Shown: piece by piece, positions 39,682 through 48,550 of the stretch
Layout: each line of letters opens with the position of its first letter
How positions within the stretch are numbered: the stretch's first letter is position 1
DNA from: SURF-25 sp040754255
Lineage (GTDB): Bacteria; Omnitrophota; Gorgyraeia; Gygaellales; Profunditerraquicolaceae
DNA length: 51,701 nucleotides
Direction: 5' to 3'
Assembly: GCA_040754255.1 (NCBI GenBank)
Contig: JBFMDA010000006.1
Location: 1-51,701, forward strand
Program-made: the position numbers and the translations under genes
The notes under the pieces: model-generated
Told to the model about the DNA's origin: nothing
Database searches by the model: none
The model's input: the letters and a program-made list of their open reading frames with translations, nothing else

Positions 39682-40196
39682 AAGAACAAGAATTAATACT
39701 GTTGGGGCTGCTGAAAGAGAAGCCAAAACACGGATATGAGATAAAGAAGGAAATAGAGAATATTTTATATCTCTTCGCCGGTCTAGACTTGCAGTCGATA
39801 TATTACCCTTTAAAGATCCTGGAAAAAAAGGGACTGATACAAAAATCAGTGAGCCGTTGCGGGAAAAGGCCTGCGCGTTTTGTGTATGCGCTAACCTCCA
39901 GAGGCGAGAACCGCTTTCATGAACTGATCAACCGCAGTTTCTTGAGTTTCAAGCGGCCCCAGTTTAGCCTTGACGTGAGCTTATATTTCTTGCGTTATGT
40001 CAAACCTGTTCTTGCCAAACGGAAATTACGAGCCCGCCAACTAATTCTTAAGAAGCTCTACGGAGAGCTAAAAGATGCCGCTGAATCCCTTAAGAAAAAG
40101 AATCCCGAGTCTTCTCTCCCGCGCATCCTTGAGCATAACCTGGAGATGGTCGGCGCGGAATCTTCTTTTGTGTCCCAGCTTATTAAGACTCTTTAA
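39678..40196 (+). CDS. PadR-like winged-helix transcriptional regulator
   Basis: The 172-residue protein has the PadR opening ELILLGLLKEKPKHGYEIKKEIE (residues ~4-26) and the wing LEKKGLIQKSVSR...RFVYALTSRGENRF (~51-80), followed by a C-terminal helical dimerisation region. PadR regulators sense small molecules or stress, and many act as repressors. Translational coupling to accA (ATGA overlap) suggests a link to fatty-acid supply, though the target is not known. Confidence 0.8.
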   Translation: MKEQELILLGLLKEKPKHGYEIKKEIENILYLFAGLDLQSIYYPLKILEKKGLIQKSVSRCGKRPARFVYALTSRGENRFHELINRSFLSFKRPQFSLDVSLYFLRYVKPVLAKRKLRARQLILKKLYGELKDAAESLKKKNPESSLPRILEHNLEMVGAESSFVSQLIKTL

Positions 40197-40303
40197 GGGT
40201 ATTCGTAAGGGTCGCAGGGCCTTTTGTACTATAGAAGCGAGATAACTACGCATATCTATTGAGAAGCTTCGCAAGGGCAGTGTAAATGGGGCTTATGAAT
40301 ATG

Positions 40304-40332
40304 TTGACAATAGAAGGCCGATTATATATTAT
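40304..40332 (+). promoter_or_regulatory. Sigma-70 promoter of the pilus operon
   Basis: TTGACA at 40304-40309 and TATTAT at 40327-40332 are 17 bases apart, inside the 198-base gap before pilB. The leader to the ATG at 40395 would be about 55 bases. Confidence 0.72.
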
Positions 40333-40394
40333 ACAATCAAAATCAACGTGGAATAGGCATTCGCACTGTTGCGTAGTATAGCACCGCAGGCCAT

Positions 40395-42056
40395 ATGGAA
40401 ATCATAGAATTGCTGTTACAAAAAGGCCTTGTTACTTCTGAACAGATAGAGAAGGCCAGGGAAGACGCTACGCGCACAGGCAGTAATCTTGAACGTGCGC
40501 TTGAAAAACTTGGTTTTATTGACGGCGAAGATATCGCGCAGGTGCGCGCCGAAGTCATAGGCGCCGCATATATGAATTTGAGCGACTATGTGATTGATGC
40601 CGAGTTATTGAGCGTTATTCCGGAAAAATTGATCAAAAAATATAACGTAGTGCCCCTCTTTAAGGTCCAGGAGGTATTGACCGTGGCCATGGCTAATCCT
40701 CACGACGTGGAGGCATTAGATGCAATCCGCCGTGCAAGCGGCATAGAGACAATAGATTCCGTGTTGGCCTCCGAAGAAAACATTCAGAAAATCCTCGATG
40801 CACATTTCGGCGTAGCCAAGACCGTAGAAGAAATCGTCAAAACCATTGACAAAGAGCACCCTCTTTATTCTAAGGGAGGGCTTTCAGAGGTTGCCGAAGA
40901 GCCGCCAGTCATTCGATTGACCAATATCCTTATTATAGAGGCTGTAAAAGAACGGGCTTCCGATATCCATATTGAGCCGGAGCAGGATTTGGTGCGCATA
41001 CGGTATAGAATCGACGGCATCTTGCACGAAGTGCATACCCTGCCTAAGAAATTACAGAGCGCTTTGATTTCCCGCATTAAGATATTAGCCAATATGGATA
41101 TTGCCGAGACCAGGAGGGCCCAGGACGGCAAGATCCGTTTTAAACTGGACACAAAAAAAGAGGTGGATATCAGGGTTTCCACTTTTCCGGTGGTGTACGG
41201 CGAAAATGTGGTGATGCGTTTATTGGACAGGGCATCCGTGGTGTTCGGCTTGGGGGATTTAGGCTTTTCTCAAGAGAATGTAGCGGCATTTAAAAAACTT
41301 ATTCAGCAGCCTAACGGGATTATCCTGGTCACCGGTCCGACCGGCAGCGGCAAGACCACTACCTTGTATGCGGCCCTTTCTTCAATCAGCTCCATGGAAA
41401 AAAACATTATTACTATCGAAGACCCTGTTGAATACGAGTTACCTTTGATTCGGCAGACCCAGGTTAACCCCAAGGCGGGGATCACTTTCTCTAACGGCCT
41501 GCGCTCGATCTTAAGGCAGGACCCCGACGTTATTATGGTTGGCGAAATCCGCGATAAGGAAACCGCTGACATCGCAATCCAGGCGTCCCTGACCGGCCAC
41601 TTGGTTTTTTCGACATTGCATACCAACGACGCGCCTTCGGCATTAACGAGATTGATAGATATGGGAGTTGAGCCTTTCTTGATATCCAGTTCGGTCATCG
41701 GCGTATTGGCACAGAGGCTGGTGAGGACAATCTGTGCAAAATGCAAAGAGAAGCACGTTCCGGCAAAACTTCTGTTGGAAGACCTGGGCCTGGATACGCA
41801 AGGCGAATTTTATAAAGGTTCTGGTTGCGGTAAATGCAAGAACACCGGCTTTATGGGCAGAATCGGCATATTCGAGCTCCTTTTGATTAATGAAGAAATG
41901 AAGAAACTAATAGAGGCAAAGAGTTCTTCCGACCAGATCAAGAAGAAGGCTTTGGAAGCAGGGATGAGGACCCTAGTCACAGCCGGCCTGGAAAAAGTAA
42001 ACGCGGGAATTACCACGCTGGATGAGGTGGTCAGGGTAACGGAGATAGAACGATAA
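40395..42056 (+). CDS. pilB: Type IV pilus/type II secretion assembly ATPase PilB/GspE
   Basis: The 553-residue protein has the N-terminal MshEN-like region (residues ~1-140), which in some relatives binds cyclic-di-GMP. The ATPase core has Walker A GPTGSGKTTT (near residue 312), the Asp box IEDPVEYEL, Walker B DPDVIMVGEIRD, the His box LVFSTLHTNDA and a tetracysteine zinc motif (CAKCKE... CGKCKNTG). It powers pilin polymerisation. PilC follows after 3 bases. No PilT retraction ATPase is in the window. Confidence 0.93.
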   Translation: MEIIELLLQKGLVTSEQIEKAREDATRTGSNLERALEKLGFIDGEDIAQVRAEVIGAAYMNLSDYVIDAELLSVIPEKLIKKYNVVPLFKVQEVLTVAMANPHDVEALDAIRRASGIETIDSVLASEENIQKILDAHFGVAKTVEEIVKTIDKEHPLYSKGGLSEVAEEPPVIRLTNILIIEAVKERASDIHIEPEQDLVRIRYRIDGILHEVHTLPKKLQSALISRIKILANMDIAETRRAQDGKIRFKLDTKKEVDIRVSTFPVVYGENVVMRLLDRASVVFGLGDLGFSQENVAAFKKLIQQPNGIILVTGPTGSGKTTTLYAALSSISSMEKNIITIEDPVEYELPLIRQTQVNPKAGITFSNGLRSILRQDPDVIMVGEIRDKETADIAIQASLTGHLVFSTLHTNDAPSALTRLIDMGVEPFLISSSVIGVLAQRLVRTICAKCKEKHVPAKLLLEDLGLDTQGEFYKGSGCGKCKNTGFMGRIGIFELLLINEEMKKLIEAKSSSDQIKKKALEAGMRTLVTAGLEKVNAGITTLDEVVRVTEIER

Positions 42057-42059
42057 GGG

Positions 42060-43271
42060 ATGGCGACTTTTCAGTATAAAGCCAGGGATAAGTTCGGTAA
42101 GCCCATTAAGGGATTGATGAGCGCAGACTCCGAAGGCGCAATAGCGCAAAAGCTTACTACAATGGAGTATGTGCCTATTGCGATTAGGGAGATAAAGGAG
42201 CCGCCTGCCACAGGCAGGCTATTCGGCGCTTTCAGAAGGGTAGGTTTTATAGACCTCAATATGTTTACGCGCCAGCTTTCGAGTTTGCAGAAAGCCGGGG
42301 TACCCCTTATTTCCGGTCTGAACGCCATCAGAGAACAGACAACCAATGCTGCGCTGCGGGATATTGTGGGCCAGATGGTGAGGGATATCGAGGCAGGGGC
42401 GAGCTTATCCGCAGCCCTTAAGAACCATCCGCACACCTTTAGCCCTTTGTATGTCAATATGATCAAATCCGGGGAGACCGGCGGCACGCTCGAACAAAGC
42501 CTGGAGCGCTTGGTGACGCTGGGAGAACACGAAGAGAAAGTCCGCCTGCGTATTAGGGCTGCAACCCGTTATCCCGTTATTGTGGTGGCTGCGATTACCA
42601 TTGGGTTCTTGATACTGACCACTATGGTTGTGCCGCGCTTTGCCCAGATCTACGACCAGTTTACCGTTGCCTTACCGCTTCCCACGCGCATACTGCTTTT
42701 GATCAATTTCATAGTGACGAAATTTTTCGCAGCTTTGTTTCTTATCATAAGCGCATCCGTTGTCATTTTCCGCAAAGTGACCCACAGAGAAAAAGGCAGG
42801 TACTGGTGGGATACGCTTAAATTAAAGATGCCCGTGTTCGGGCCTTTATTGCTTAAATTGATCATGTCAAGGTTTGCGCGCATCACGGGAACATTAATCC
42901 GCAGCGGAGTGCCGATACTGCAGGTATTAGACCTGGCTTCTGGCGGCGCAGGCAATGCGGTGGTGGCACGGACAATAGACGACATTAAGAAAAGCGTCAA
43001 TGAGGGCAAGGGTATGTCTAAGCCGATGCAGTCGACCAGGATGTTTACGCCTATAGTGGTACAGATGGTGGCAATCGGCGAAGAAACAGGCAAATTGGAT
43101 GAATTGTTATTACACGTGTCCGATTACTACGATCTAGAAATCGAATATACGCTGAATAATCTCACCGCACTCATTGAGCCGTTGCTCATCCTGATTTTGG
43201 GGATTATAGTATTATTTATGGCGCTGGGCATATTCCTGCCCATATGGAATTTAATGAACGTGCTGAAGTAA
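42060..43271 (+). CDS. pilC: Inner-membrane platform protein PilC/GspF
   Basis: The 403-residue protein has two T2SSF repeats. The first has FTRQLSSLQKAGVPLISGLNAI and SPLYVNMIKSGETGGTLEQ; the second has FARITGTLIRSGVPILQVLDLAS and PIVVQMVAIGEETGKLDELL. Three membrane helices lie at about 165-190, 215-235 and 375-398. It is the inner-membrane base that works with PilB. A perfect 7-bp hairpin lies inside the 5' part of the gene (42203-42219). Confidence 0.93.
   Translation: MATFQYKARDKFGKPIKGLMSADSEGAIAQKLTTMEYVPIAIREIKEPPATGRLFGAFRRVGFIDLNMFTRQLSSLQKAGVPLISGLNAIREQTTNAALRDIVGQMVRDIEAGASLSAALKNHPHTFSPLYVNMIKSGETGGTLEQSLERLVTLGEHEEKVRLRIRAATRYPVIVVAAITIGFLILTTMVVPRFAQIYDQFTVALPLPTRILLLINFIVTKFFAALFLIISASVVIFRKVTHREKGRYWWDTLKLKMPVFGPLLLKLIMSRFARITGTLIRSGVPILQVLDLASGGAGNAVVARTIDDIKKSVNEGKGMSKPMQSTRMFTPIVVQMVAIGEETGKLDELLLHVSDYYDLEIEYTLNNLTALIEPLLILILGIIVLFMALGIFLPIWNLMNVLK
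42203..42219 (+). repeat. Perfect 7-bp hairpin with 3-base loop inside pilC
   Basis: GCCTGCC (42203-42209) pairs with GGCAGGC (42213-42219) around ACA. It encodes PPATGR in a linker. Its CCTGC/GCAGG composition resembles the hairpin at 10505-10523. Confidence 0.5.
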
Positions 43272-43373
43272 TCAGACCATAACGGCCGGGAAGGAGGTGG
43301 CAAGCCATACCGTCTTACCTTGCATATACATACCGTACGTCTTTTTATAACCGACAAAAGAAAGGAGAGCACT

Positions 43374-43748
43374 ATGTGCAACAAAAGGGGTTTTACGCTG
43401 ATTGAGCTGGTCATGGTGATTATTATCTTGGGGATCCTTGCAGCTGTGGCTATCCCCCGGTATTATGACTTGCGCCAACAGGCACGGGAAGCAGCTGAAA
43501 AAGGCCAGGTCGGCGGGATCAGGACAGGGATACATACCTACTACGCAAATCATACCAGTTGGCCTACCATTTTGGATAATGCCACTGATGGAACCGACTG
43601 CAACGTGACGAACCGTTGTTTTACGGAAGTCTTGGGCCAGGGAGGGATCACCACCGATTGGCGAAGGATTAATAGTACTGCGTACCAGGGCCCGCTTACC
43701 AATTATACCTATAACAGCACAGACGGTTCATTCCTGGAAGAAGAATAA
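43374..43748 (+). CDS. Type IV pilin/type II pseudopilin (major pilin-like)
   Basis: The 124-residue product has a class III prepilin signal: short basic leader MCNKRG, then FTLIELVMVIIILGILAAVAIPRYYDL, with cleavage expected between Gly6 and Phe7 and the conserved Glu5 of the mature protein. The C-terminal part carries a Cys pair (TDCNVTNRCF) and Thr/Asn-rich strands, like small GspG-type or geopilin-type subunits. AAAGGAG lies upstream of ATG 43374. An upstream in-frame reading to 43320 lacks a signal and is not used. Confidence 0.9.
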   Translation: MCNKRGFTLIELVMVIIILGILAAVAIPRYYDLRQQAREAAEKGQVGGIRTGIHTYYANHTSWPTILDNATDGTDCNVTNRCFTEVLGQGGITTDWRRINSTAYQGPLTNYTYNSTDGSFLEEE

Positions 43749-43822
43749 AAGGCGAGGCGTATCGCGTTAACTTATGCGTTTCGATAACACGTATGCGATG
43801 TCACAGTAGGAAGGTCGGCGTT

Positions 43823-44620
43823 TTGAGGAAAAGAGGAGTTGTTTTACTTACTACAATAATATTGATTGTATTTGCTTCTCTTGTCGTAGCCGGGGTTACC
43901 GTATTTCTTACGCAAAGGTTGTCCTATAGTGTGGCGCGCAATAGAAGGGCCAGGTGCGTGTATCTTGCGCAGGCAGGCATCCACGATGCATTATACTGGT
44001 TTCGTACGCATACAAAAACGGGAAACGGGTATTTTTCATTGGGAGAAGTGAAAGTAGGTCTTCAGGAAAGCTTCGTGCTTGGGGGGACAGATGCGGATTT
44101 ATTTATGGTTAATACCTCTGTTTCCCGGGTCAATCCACTGCGTACCACCGACTTCGATGATATAAGCTTTCAGAATGCAACTGACTCGCGCAGGCTCTCC
44201 ATCGACCGTATCGTGGTTACATGGAGCAGGCCGGGTGCTGTAAGAAGGCTTCGGCGTATTTACATCAATGGCGTGCTTAGGTGGTCAGGGAATCTGCGCT
44301 CTCCTGCAAGTTGTAATCTTCAGCCCGACTTTAGGGTAGACTCTGTCCCTAGTACCTATGCCTTGATGCTCCGTTTTGACAATGACATGCGCAATACCGC
44401 TTACGTAGATATAGAGTTTATTATGGGAGACGGCTCTGCGAGGTCTTTAGTAGTGTATCCGGCATCCAACAACTTCGCGTTCACCGTAAAATCCACAGGA
44501 AAGATTTCCGGTTCGCCTGCGTATAGGACCGTGCAGGCCGCCTATAACCTGATGCCCTTAGTTCCTGGTGCGGCAAAAATACAAGACTACCGTGAGATTA
44601 ATGCCGAGGTTATTCCCTAA
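43823..44620 (+). CDS. PilX/GspK-like minor pilin-type protein
   Basis: The 265-residue protein has a basic N-terminus MRKRG, a long hydrophobic helix (VVLLTTIILIVFASLVVAGV) and YLAQAGIHDALYWF, which matches the AQAG-type helix of PilX_N/GspK-like minor pilins. The rest is beta-rich. TTG 43823 is chosen because AGGAAGG stands 8 bases upstream and it gives a compact prepilin-like N-terminus; ATG 43793 is in frame but has no ribosome binding site. It overlaps the next gene by 20 bases. Confidence 0.68.
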   Translation: MRKRGVVLLTTIILIVFASLVVAGVTVFLTQRLSYSVARNRRARCVYLAQAGIHDALYWFRTHTKTGNGYFSLGEVKVGLQESFVLGGTDADLFMVNTSVSRVNPLRTTDFDDISFQNATDSRRLSIDRIVVTWSRPGAVRRLRRIYINGVLRWSGNLRSPASCNLQPDFRVDSVPSTYALMLRFDNDMRNTAYVDIEFIMGDGSARSLVVYPASNNFAFTVKSTGKISGSPAYRTVQAAYNLMPLVPGAAKIQDYREINAEVIP

Positions 44621-44999
44621 CAAGAACGCCTTCAGCCTTGTAGAGCTTATCATAACCATAATTGTGCTGGCAATTATCGCGATCCCCCTTTCTTTGTTGT
44701 TAAGCAGCCATGTCAGTGGCACGCTTCGTTGCGAAGAGCTGTCTTTGGCAGATGAGCTTGCGCGTTTCGAAATGGAAGTTTTATACAATACGCCGTATGA
44801 AAAGATAGAAAGCGCATATTTTTTTCTCTATCAAGGGTATACCCTTGATGCGGCCAGAACAGTAGAATATGCGCATGGCTCCAACCTAAGCGAAGAAAGC
44901 ACCAAGAAGATAATAGTTGAGATGAGAAGGCCTGGTTCGCCTGAAGCGCTCGCCAGGTACGTTACTTACATCAGCAAGAACATACAGTATCCCTATTAG
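44601..44999 (+). CDS. Prepilin-type N-terminal domain protein, minor pseudopilin 1
   Basis: The 132-residue protein has FPNKNA, then FSLVELIITIIVLAIIAIPLSLLL, a class III prepilin helix with the +5 Glu. Position -1 is Ala instead of the usual Gly. The rest is a small unassigned domain. It is likely a PilV/GspI-like minor pseudopilin. The GTG/ATG region was resolved by choosing ATG 44601, which keeps the signal near the N-terminus. Confidence 0.75.
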   Translation: MPRLFPNKNAFSLVELIITIIVLAIIAIPLSLLLSSHVSGTLRCEELSLADELARFEMEVLYNTPYEKIESAYFFLYQGYTLDAARTVEYAHGSNLSEESTKKIIVEMRRPGSPEALARYVTYISKNIQYPY

Positions 45000-45012
45000 G
45001 AGGGAATGGCCT

Positions 45013-45588
45013 TTGCGAAGGAGAATGCGGCAAGGCACGCTACATAGGTCGGGAAACACCCTTACCGAGGCAGTTTTGGTAATTGCGATTATTGCGATAC
45101 TCTCCAGTTGCGGGGTGTACCTTATGTTGTTTCTTCTGCAGGACGCCGCGTTTATCCCTCAGAAGCTCAATATAGATATGATGCTGCAGGATGCGATGGA
45201 TAACATAGTTGAAGGAGACAGCAAGGCCAGGGGATTACGGTTCTGTAAATACGTCGTTACCGCAGAGCCCAATCAGTTGGCTTTTGTCAATCAGGATAAC
45301 CAGCGTATCCAATACAGGCTAAGTGCGCTGACACTGAAGTTATACCGTTCCATCGACGGCAGCGCAGATGCCCTTATTCCTTACTACACAAATACAGGAA
45401 TGGATATTAACGGTTTAGGGGATACGGCTTTCAGGTATTATGATGCTAATGAATCTGCTCCCGCCAATCCGCTGGAAGTGAGGCGGGTCGTAGTCGGGTT
45501 AGAGGCACGGGGCAGGGTAGGTACGTACGCAGGGTGGCGATGCGAAGCGGCGGCAAGTACTTCGGTAGCCTTAAAACGGCTTCAATAA
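45013..45588 (+). CDS. Prepilin-type N-terminal domain protein, minor pseudopilin 2 (PilW/GspJ-like)
   Basis: The 191-residue protein has a basic leader ending RSG, then NTLTEAVLVIAIIAILSSCGVYLML, a prepilin helix with Glu at mature position 5. The start is TTG 45013, with AGGAGGG at 44998-45004 placed 8 bases upstream; ATG 45025 is too close to its only candidate signal. Size and order after a PilV-like gene fit PilW/GspJ. The beta-rich body contains RIQYRLSALTLKLYRSID, typical of minor pseudopilins. Confidence 0.72.
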   Translation: MRRRMRQGTLHRSGNTLTEAVLVIAIIAILSSCGVYLMLFLLQDAAFIPQKLNIDMMLQDAMDNIVEGDSKARGLRFCKYVVTAEPNQLAFVNQDNQRIQYRLSALTLKLYRSIDGSADALIPYYTNTGMDINGLGDTAFRYYDANESAPANPLEVRRVVVGLEARGRVGTYAGWRCEAAASTSVALKRLQ

Positions 45589-45603
45589 ACAAAAGGAGCG
45601 GGG

Positions 45604-45840
45604 ATGATATTTTTAAGTTTGGCAGGAATAGTCGCGTTGACCTTCGGAATTTTGCTTTTATGCGTTCCCGAGATGGTTTTTGCCGCAAGTAAGAAAATGA
45701 ACAAGAAGCAGGACGATACCTTTATATCGGTCGATGACCACGTCCGCGCGTTCAGGGTGGGGGTGGCGTTATCATCGATACTGGTTTCGCTCGTATTGTT
45801 TTTTACGGTATACTATTTGATTGTCAGGTATGGCTGGTAG
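45604..45840 (+). CDS. Small two-helix membrane protein in the pilus operon
   Basis: The 78-residue protein has two hydrophobic helices (about residues 3-25 and 52-74) with a basic/polar loop (SKKMNKKQDD). AAAGGAG precedes it. I recognise no family. Its last codons overlap the start of the PilM-PilN gene, suggesting coupling with pilus assembly. Confidence 0.65.
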   Translation: MIFLSLAGIVALTFGILLLCVPEMVFAASKKMNKKQDDTFISVDDHVRAFRVGVALSSILVSLVLFFTVYYLIVRYGW

Positions 45841-47461
45841 TTTTTTCAAAAAACTTCTCAATATGCCACTACAGAGCCGCGCCGAGGCCGTCTCTATTGA
45901 TTTCGGCAAGGCCTTTATCAAAGTCGCTCTTTTCCGTCCCGCAGGCCAGCAGTGGCTGTTTCTGGATTACGCATTCAAGCGTATTGCGCTCTCAGGTGGA
46001 AACGGGCAAGAGGTAAAAGATTTTATCGTTAATTTCATGAAGAAAAACGGCGTTATGCGCGCACACGCCTACCTTACCATTTTTGATCCGGAACGCGTCA
46101 TTTTAAAGTATCTGTCTCTTCCTGTGTTGCCCCCCGCGGAGATGCAGGAGGCAATCAAGTGGCAGTTAAAAAAAGAAGAGCCCGCGCTGCCTGTAGGAAA
46201 TATCGTACTCGATTGGCAATTGATACGGGAATCTGTTGGCCAGGAGGGAGTCAAGAAGAGCGAGATTATGTGCGCATTTGCGGACTCTGAATTCATACGC
46301 ACCTTTTTGGACCTCACAAAAGATTGTAACCTTATCCCTGTGCGCGTCAGCAGCCCGCCATTTAATTATGCCAATATCCTGAATGTTTCTTCAGGGGAGA
46401 CTGCGGTATCCGCCGTGTTAGATATCGGATTCTATGAATCTTTTCTTTGTTTCTATCGAGACAAAAGATTAAGCTTTATAAGAAGGCTTAGTTTTTCTTC
46501 TGATAAGCTCACGCAGGCGCTTACGTCTGTTTCGACTGCAGGCGCGCCCGGGGGCGATCTTGCGTACGAAAAGGCAGAGGAAATCAAGAAAACTATTGAG
46601 ATTCCTTCCGAGGGGCAAGGCGCTTCAGACGGCGATTGCCTACACATGCGCAGTATGTCTTTGATCAGGCCGTTCTTGGAAGGCCTTACGAAAGAACTGA
46701 GCCGTTCATTTCATTACTATGCGTCTACTTTTAATACACAAGGGCCGTCTTCGCTGTATTTGACCGGAGGGGGCGCGAATTTTAAGAACCTTACCCGGTA
46801 TTTAACGCAAGAGCTTTCATTGCCGGTAGCCGTATTGCCTTTACCTTCTTTTCTCACTGCACATGACATGGAAGAAAGAAACCTGCGTAATGACCAAAAT
46901 CAGATCGCCAATGTAGCCGGCGCAGTGCTGGCAGGCGCAGGCGCCGTTAATCTCCTCCCCGCAGAGTATGTTACCGAGAAGATAGAGCGAGTGGAGAGCG
47001 CGTCATTACGAGTAGTCGCCTTCGCGGTATCGTCCATACTATTGCTTTCTTTGTTTTTTGCCCAGTTCCAGATACGGGATTATAAGAAACGGCTGGTGCA
47101 GGCGTCTGCATATTTAGAGGGTATCAAAGATATCGAACTATTGAAGCGCCGTATTGACGAAAGAAGGGAAGCGATTCACAGGCTGCAGAAAGGGCACATT
47201 CCTGTCGACGGCATTTTAAAACTCATAAGCACGACCATACCCAACGACACGCGCTTAGATGGCCTAATGCTGGAACAGGCAGGCCATGTGCTTGTGTTAA
47301 GGGGGGCAGTTTCCGCTGCCGGCGAAGCTGCCGAACACACGATTTCAAATTTCATAAAAAAATTGCAAGACTCCCGTTTTGTGGCCGAAGCCAGGCTTAC
47401 CTTCACCGACCGGGAGAAGGAGCTTCAGAGGTTCGAAATAAAATGCGATCTTGTCAGATAA
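45830..47461 (+). CDS. PilM-PilN fusion protein of the pilus alignment complex
   Basis: Residues ~1-375 are an actin-like PilM ATPase: AEAVSIDFGKAFIKVALF (phosphate-1 region), LPPAEMQEAIKWQLKKE, SAVLDIGFYESFLCFY and SSLYLTGGGANFKNLTRYL. The rest is PilN-like: NLLPAEY motif near 382, a membrane helix near 400-417, a coiled coil (YKKRLVQASAYLEGIKDIELLKRRIDERR, split) and a ferredoxin-like C-terminal domain. In most bacteria these are two proteins, with PilM binding the NLLP tail of PilN. Here that motif is internal. ATG 45830 overlaps the previous gene. Confidence 0.85.
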   Translation: MAGSFFKKLLNMPLQSRAEAVSIDFGKAFIKVALFRPAGQQWLFLDYAFKRIALSGGNGQEVKDFIVNFMKKNGVMRAHAYLTIFDPERVILKYLSLPVLPPAEMQEAIKWQLKKEEPALPVGNIVLDWQLIRESVGQEGVKKSEIMCAFADSEFIRTFLDLTKDCNLIPVRVSSPPFNYANILNVSSGETAVSAVLDIGFYESFLCFYRDKRLSFIRRLSFSSDKLTQALTSVSTAGAPGGDLAYEKAEEIKKTIEIPSEGQGASDGDCLHMRSMSLIRPFLEGLTKELSRSFHYYASTFNTQGPSSLYLTGGGANFKNLTRYLTQELSLPVAVLPLPSFLTAHDMEERNLRNDQNQIANVAGAVLAGAGAVNLLPAEYVTEKIERVESASLRVVAFAVSSILLLSLFFAQFQIRDYKKRLVQASAYLEGIKDIELLKRRIDERREAIHRLQKGHIPVDGILKLISTTIPNDTRLDGLMLEQAGHVLVLRGAVSAAGEAAEHTISNFIKKLQDSRFVAEARLTFTDREKELQRFEIKCDLVR

Positions 47462-47462
47462 A

Positions 47463-48044
47463 ATGAATATTGCTCGCCTAGCCTTTTTGAAGAAAAAGAC
47501 CATCATCAGCCAACTTGCAGTCGTATCTGTATTATTGGTTTTTTGGCTTTTTATATATCTTCCCCGCAGGAATGCAGTAGTGAAGATGAAAGCGGAACTG
47601 GCTGTGCTGAATAATCAAATAAAGGCAATAGAGGGGATGATGGACAATGCCAAGACATTGGATGAAGGGCTTATCAGGCTTAAAGTCCATTATAAAGAAG
47701 TAAACAGGTTTCCCCTGCAGGAGGAAGAGACCGTAAGGCTTATTTCTGAATATGCCCACCGCCTCAATATCGCGGTACGTTCCCTTAAAACCCAGCCTAG
47801 GGTGGCTTTTTTTACCGCGCAGGAGCAGTTATCCGGGGCCGGTAAAGGGCAATATCAAAGTATAACCGCTGTGGTTGAATTGAATTCATCCTACGCAGCC
47901 CTGGTAAGGTATATCCAGATACTACAGAAATCATTGCCCGCTTTTATCACAATAGAGAAATTGCAGGTCTCACAAGATACAAATGGAAGTAAAGACTTAC
48001 ACAGCGAAATGATTCTGAGATTATACCTTTTATCCGAGAGATGA
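47463..48044 (+). CDS. pilO: PilO-like pilus alignment protein
   Basis: The 193-residue protein has one N-terminal membrane helix (residues ~16-34), a coiled coil (KMKAELAVLNNQIKAIEGM) and a ferredoxin-like domain beginning YKEVNRFPLQEEETVRLISEYAHRLNI, the usual PilO arrangement. With the PilN part it forms the periplasmic alignment platform. It begins one base after the PilM-PilN stop and overlaps the next gene by 4 bases. Confidence 0.75.
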   Translation: MNIARLAFLKKKTIISQLAVVSVLLVFWLFIYLPRRNAVVKMKAELAVLNNQIKAIEGMMDNAKTLDEGLIRLKVHYKEVNRFPLQEEETVRLISEYAHRLNIAVRSLKTQPRVAFFTAQEQLSGAGKGQYQSITAVVELNSSYAALVRYIQILQKSLPAFITIEKLQVSQDTNGSKDLHSEMILRLYLLSER

Positions 48045-48502
48045 ACAAAAAAACAGCAACCGAGCTTATGATTACGGGGGCTTTAGCCATTGTGTTATTT
48101 TTCTCTTCCTGGAGCGCGTTCGAGCGCATAGGTAATGCGAAGAGGGAAAGAAGGCCGGGCAAGGCAGCGAGTTCGCAAATTAAGATTGCGCCTTTGCGTA
48201 AAGGGGAGGAGCCGAAAGAAATACAGTCAAGAGGGGTTTATGCGGAGTTGGAAGAAGAAGCCAGGGCATGGAAGCTTAAAAAGGACCCCTTTACCGGCGA
48301 GTGGATAATTTCTCAAGAGGGCGACACTTCTGTTATCGTGTTAAGCGGTATTTTCTGGGACGGGTCCTCTCCCATGGCGATAGTAAACGATGCCGTAATT
48401 ACTACCGGCGATACAGTAGACGGCTATCTCGTTACCGACATACGCCAGGATAAGGTTATATTGCGCAAGGGGTCAAAAGACCTTGAGTTGCAATGGGACT
48501 AA
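48041..48502 (+). CDS. PilP/GspC-like pilus or secretion lipoprotein-like subunit
   Basis: The 153-residue protein has one N-terminal membrane helix (about 10-27), a basic linker and a C-terminal beta-domain with LSGIFWDGSSPMAIVNDAVITTGDTVDGYLVTDIRQDKVIL. This is the homology-region fold of GspC and PilP, which binds the secretin. It lacks a lipobox, so it is closer to GspC in anchoring. No secretin gene (PilQ/GspD) is in the window. A promoter for the next genes lies within its last codons. Confidence 0.72.
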   Translation: MNKKTATELMITGALAIVLFFSSWSAFERIGNAKRERRPGKAASSQIKIAPLRKGEEPKEIQSRGVYAELEEEARAWKLKKDPFTGEWIISQEGDTSVIVLSGIFWDGSSPMAIVNDAVITTGDTVDGYLVTDIRQDKVILRKGSKDLELQWD

Positions 48503-48511
48503 GGGTATAAT
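48483..48511 (+). promoter_or_regulatory. Internal sigma-70 promoter for the two terminal PilZ genes
   Basis: TTGAGT at 48483-48488 and TATAAT at 48506-48511 are 17 bases apart. They overlap the end of the PilP/GspC-like gene, 40 bases before the PilZ ATG. Confidence 0.6.
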
Positions 48512-48550
48512 GCAGTAGGCGGTGCATAGAGCCCCCGCGAGGAAACAGCC

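Noticed and set aside
43320..43350. Promoter before the major pilin
   Set aside because: TTGCAT and TATA-like elements are present but their spacing is 18-20 bases; transcription from the pilB promoter is enough to explain expression.
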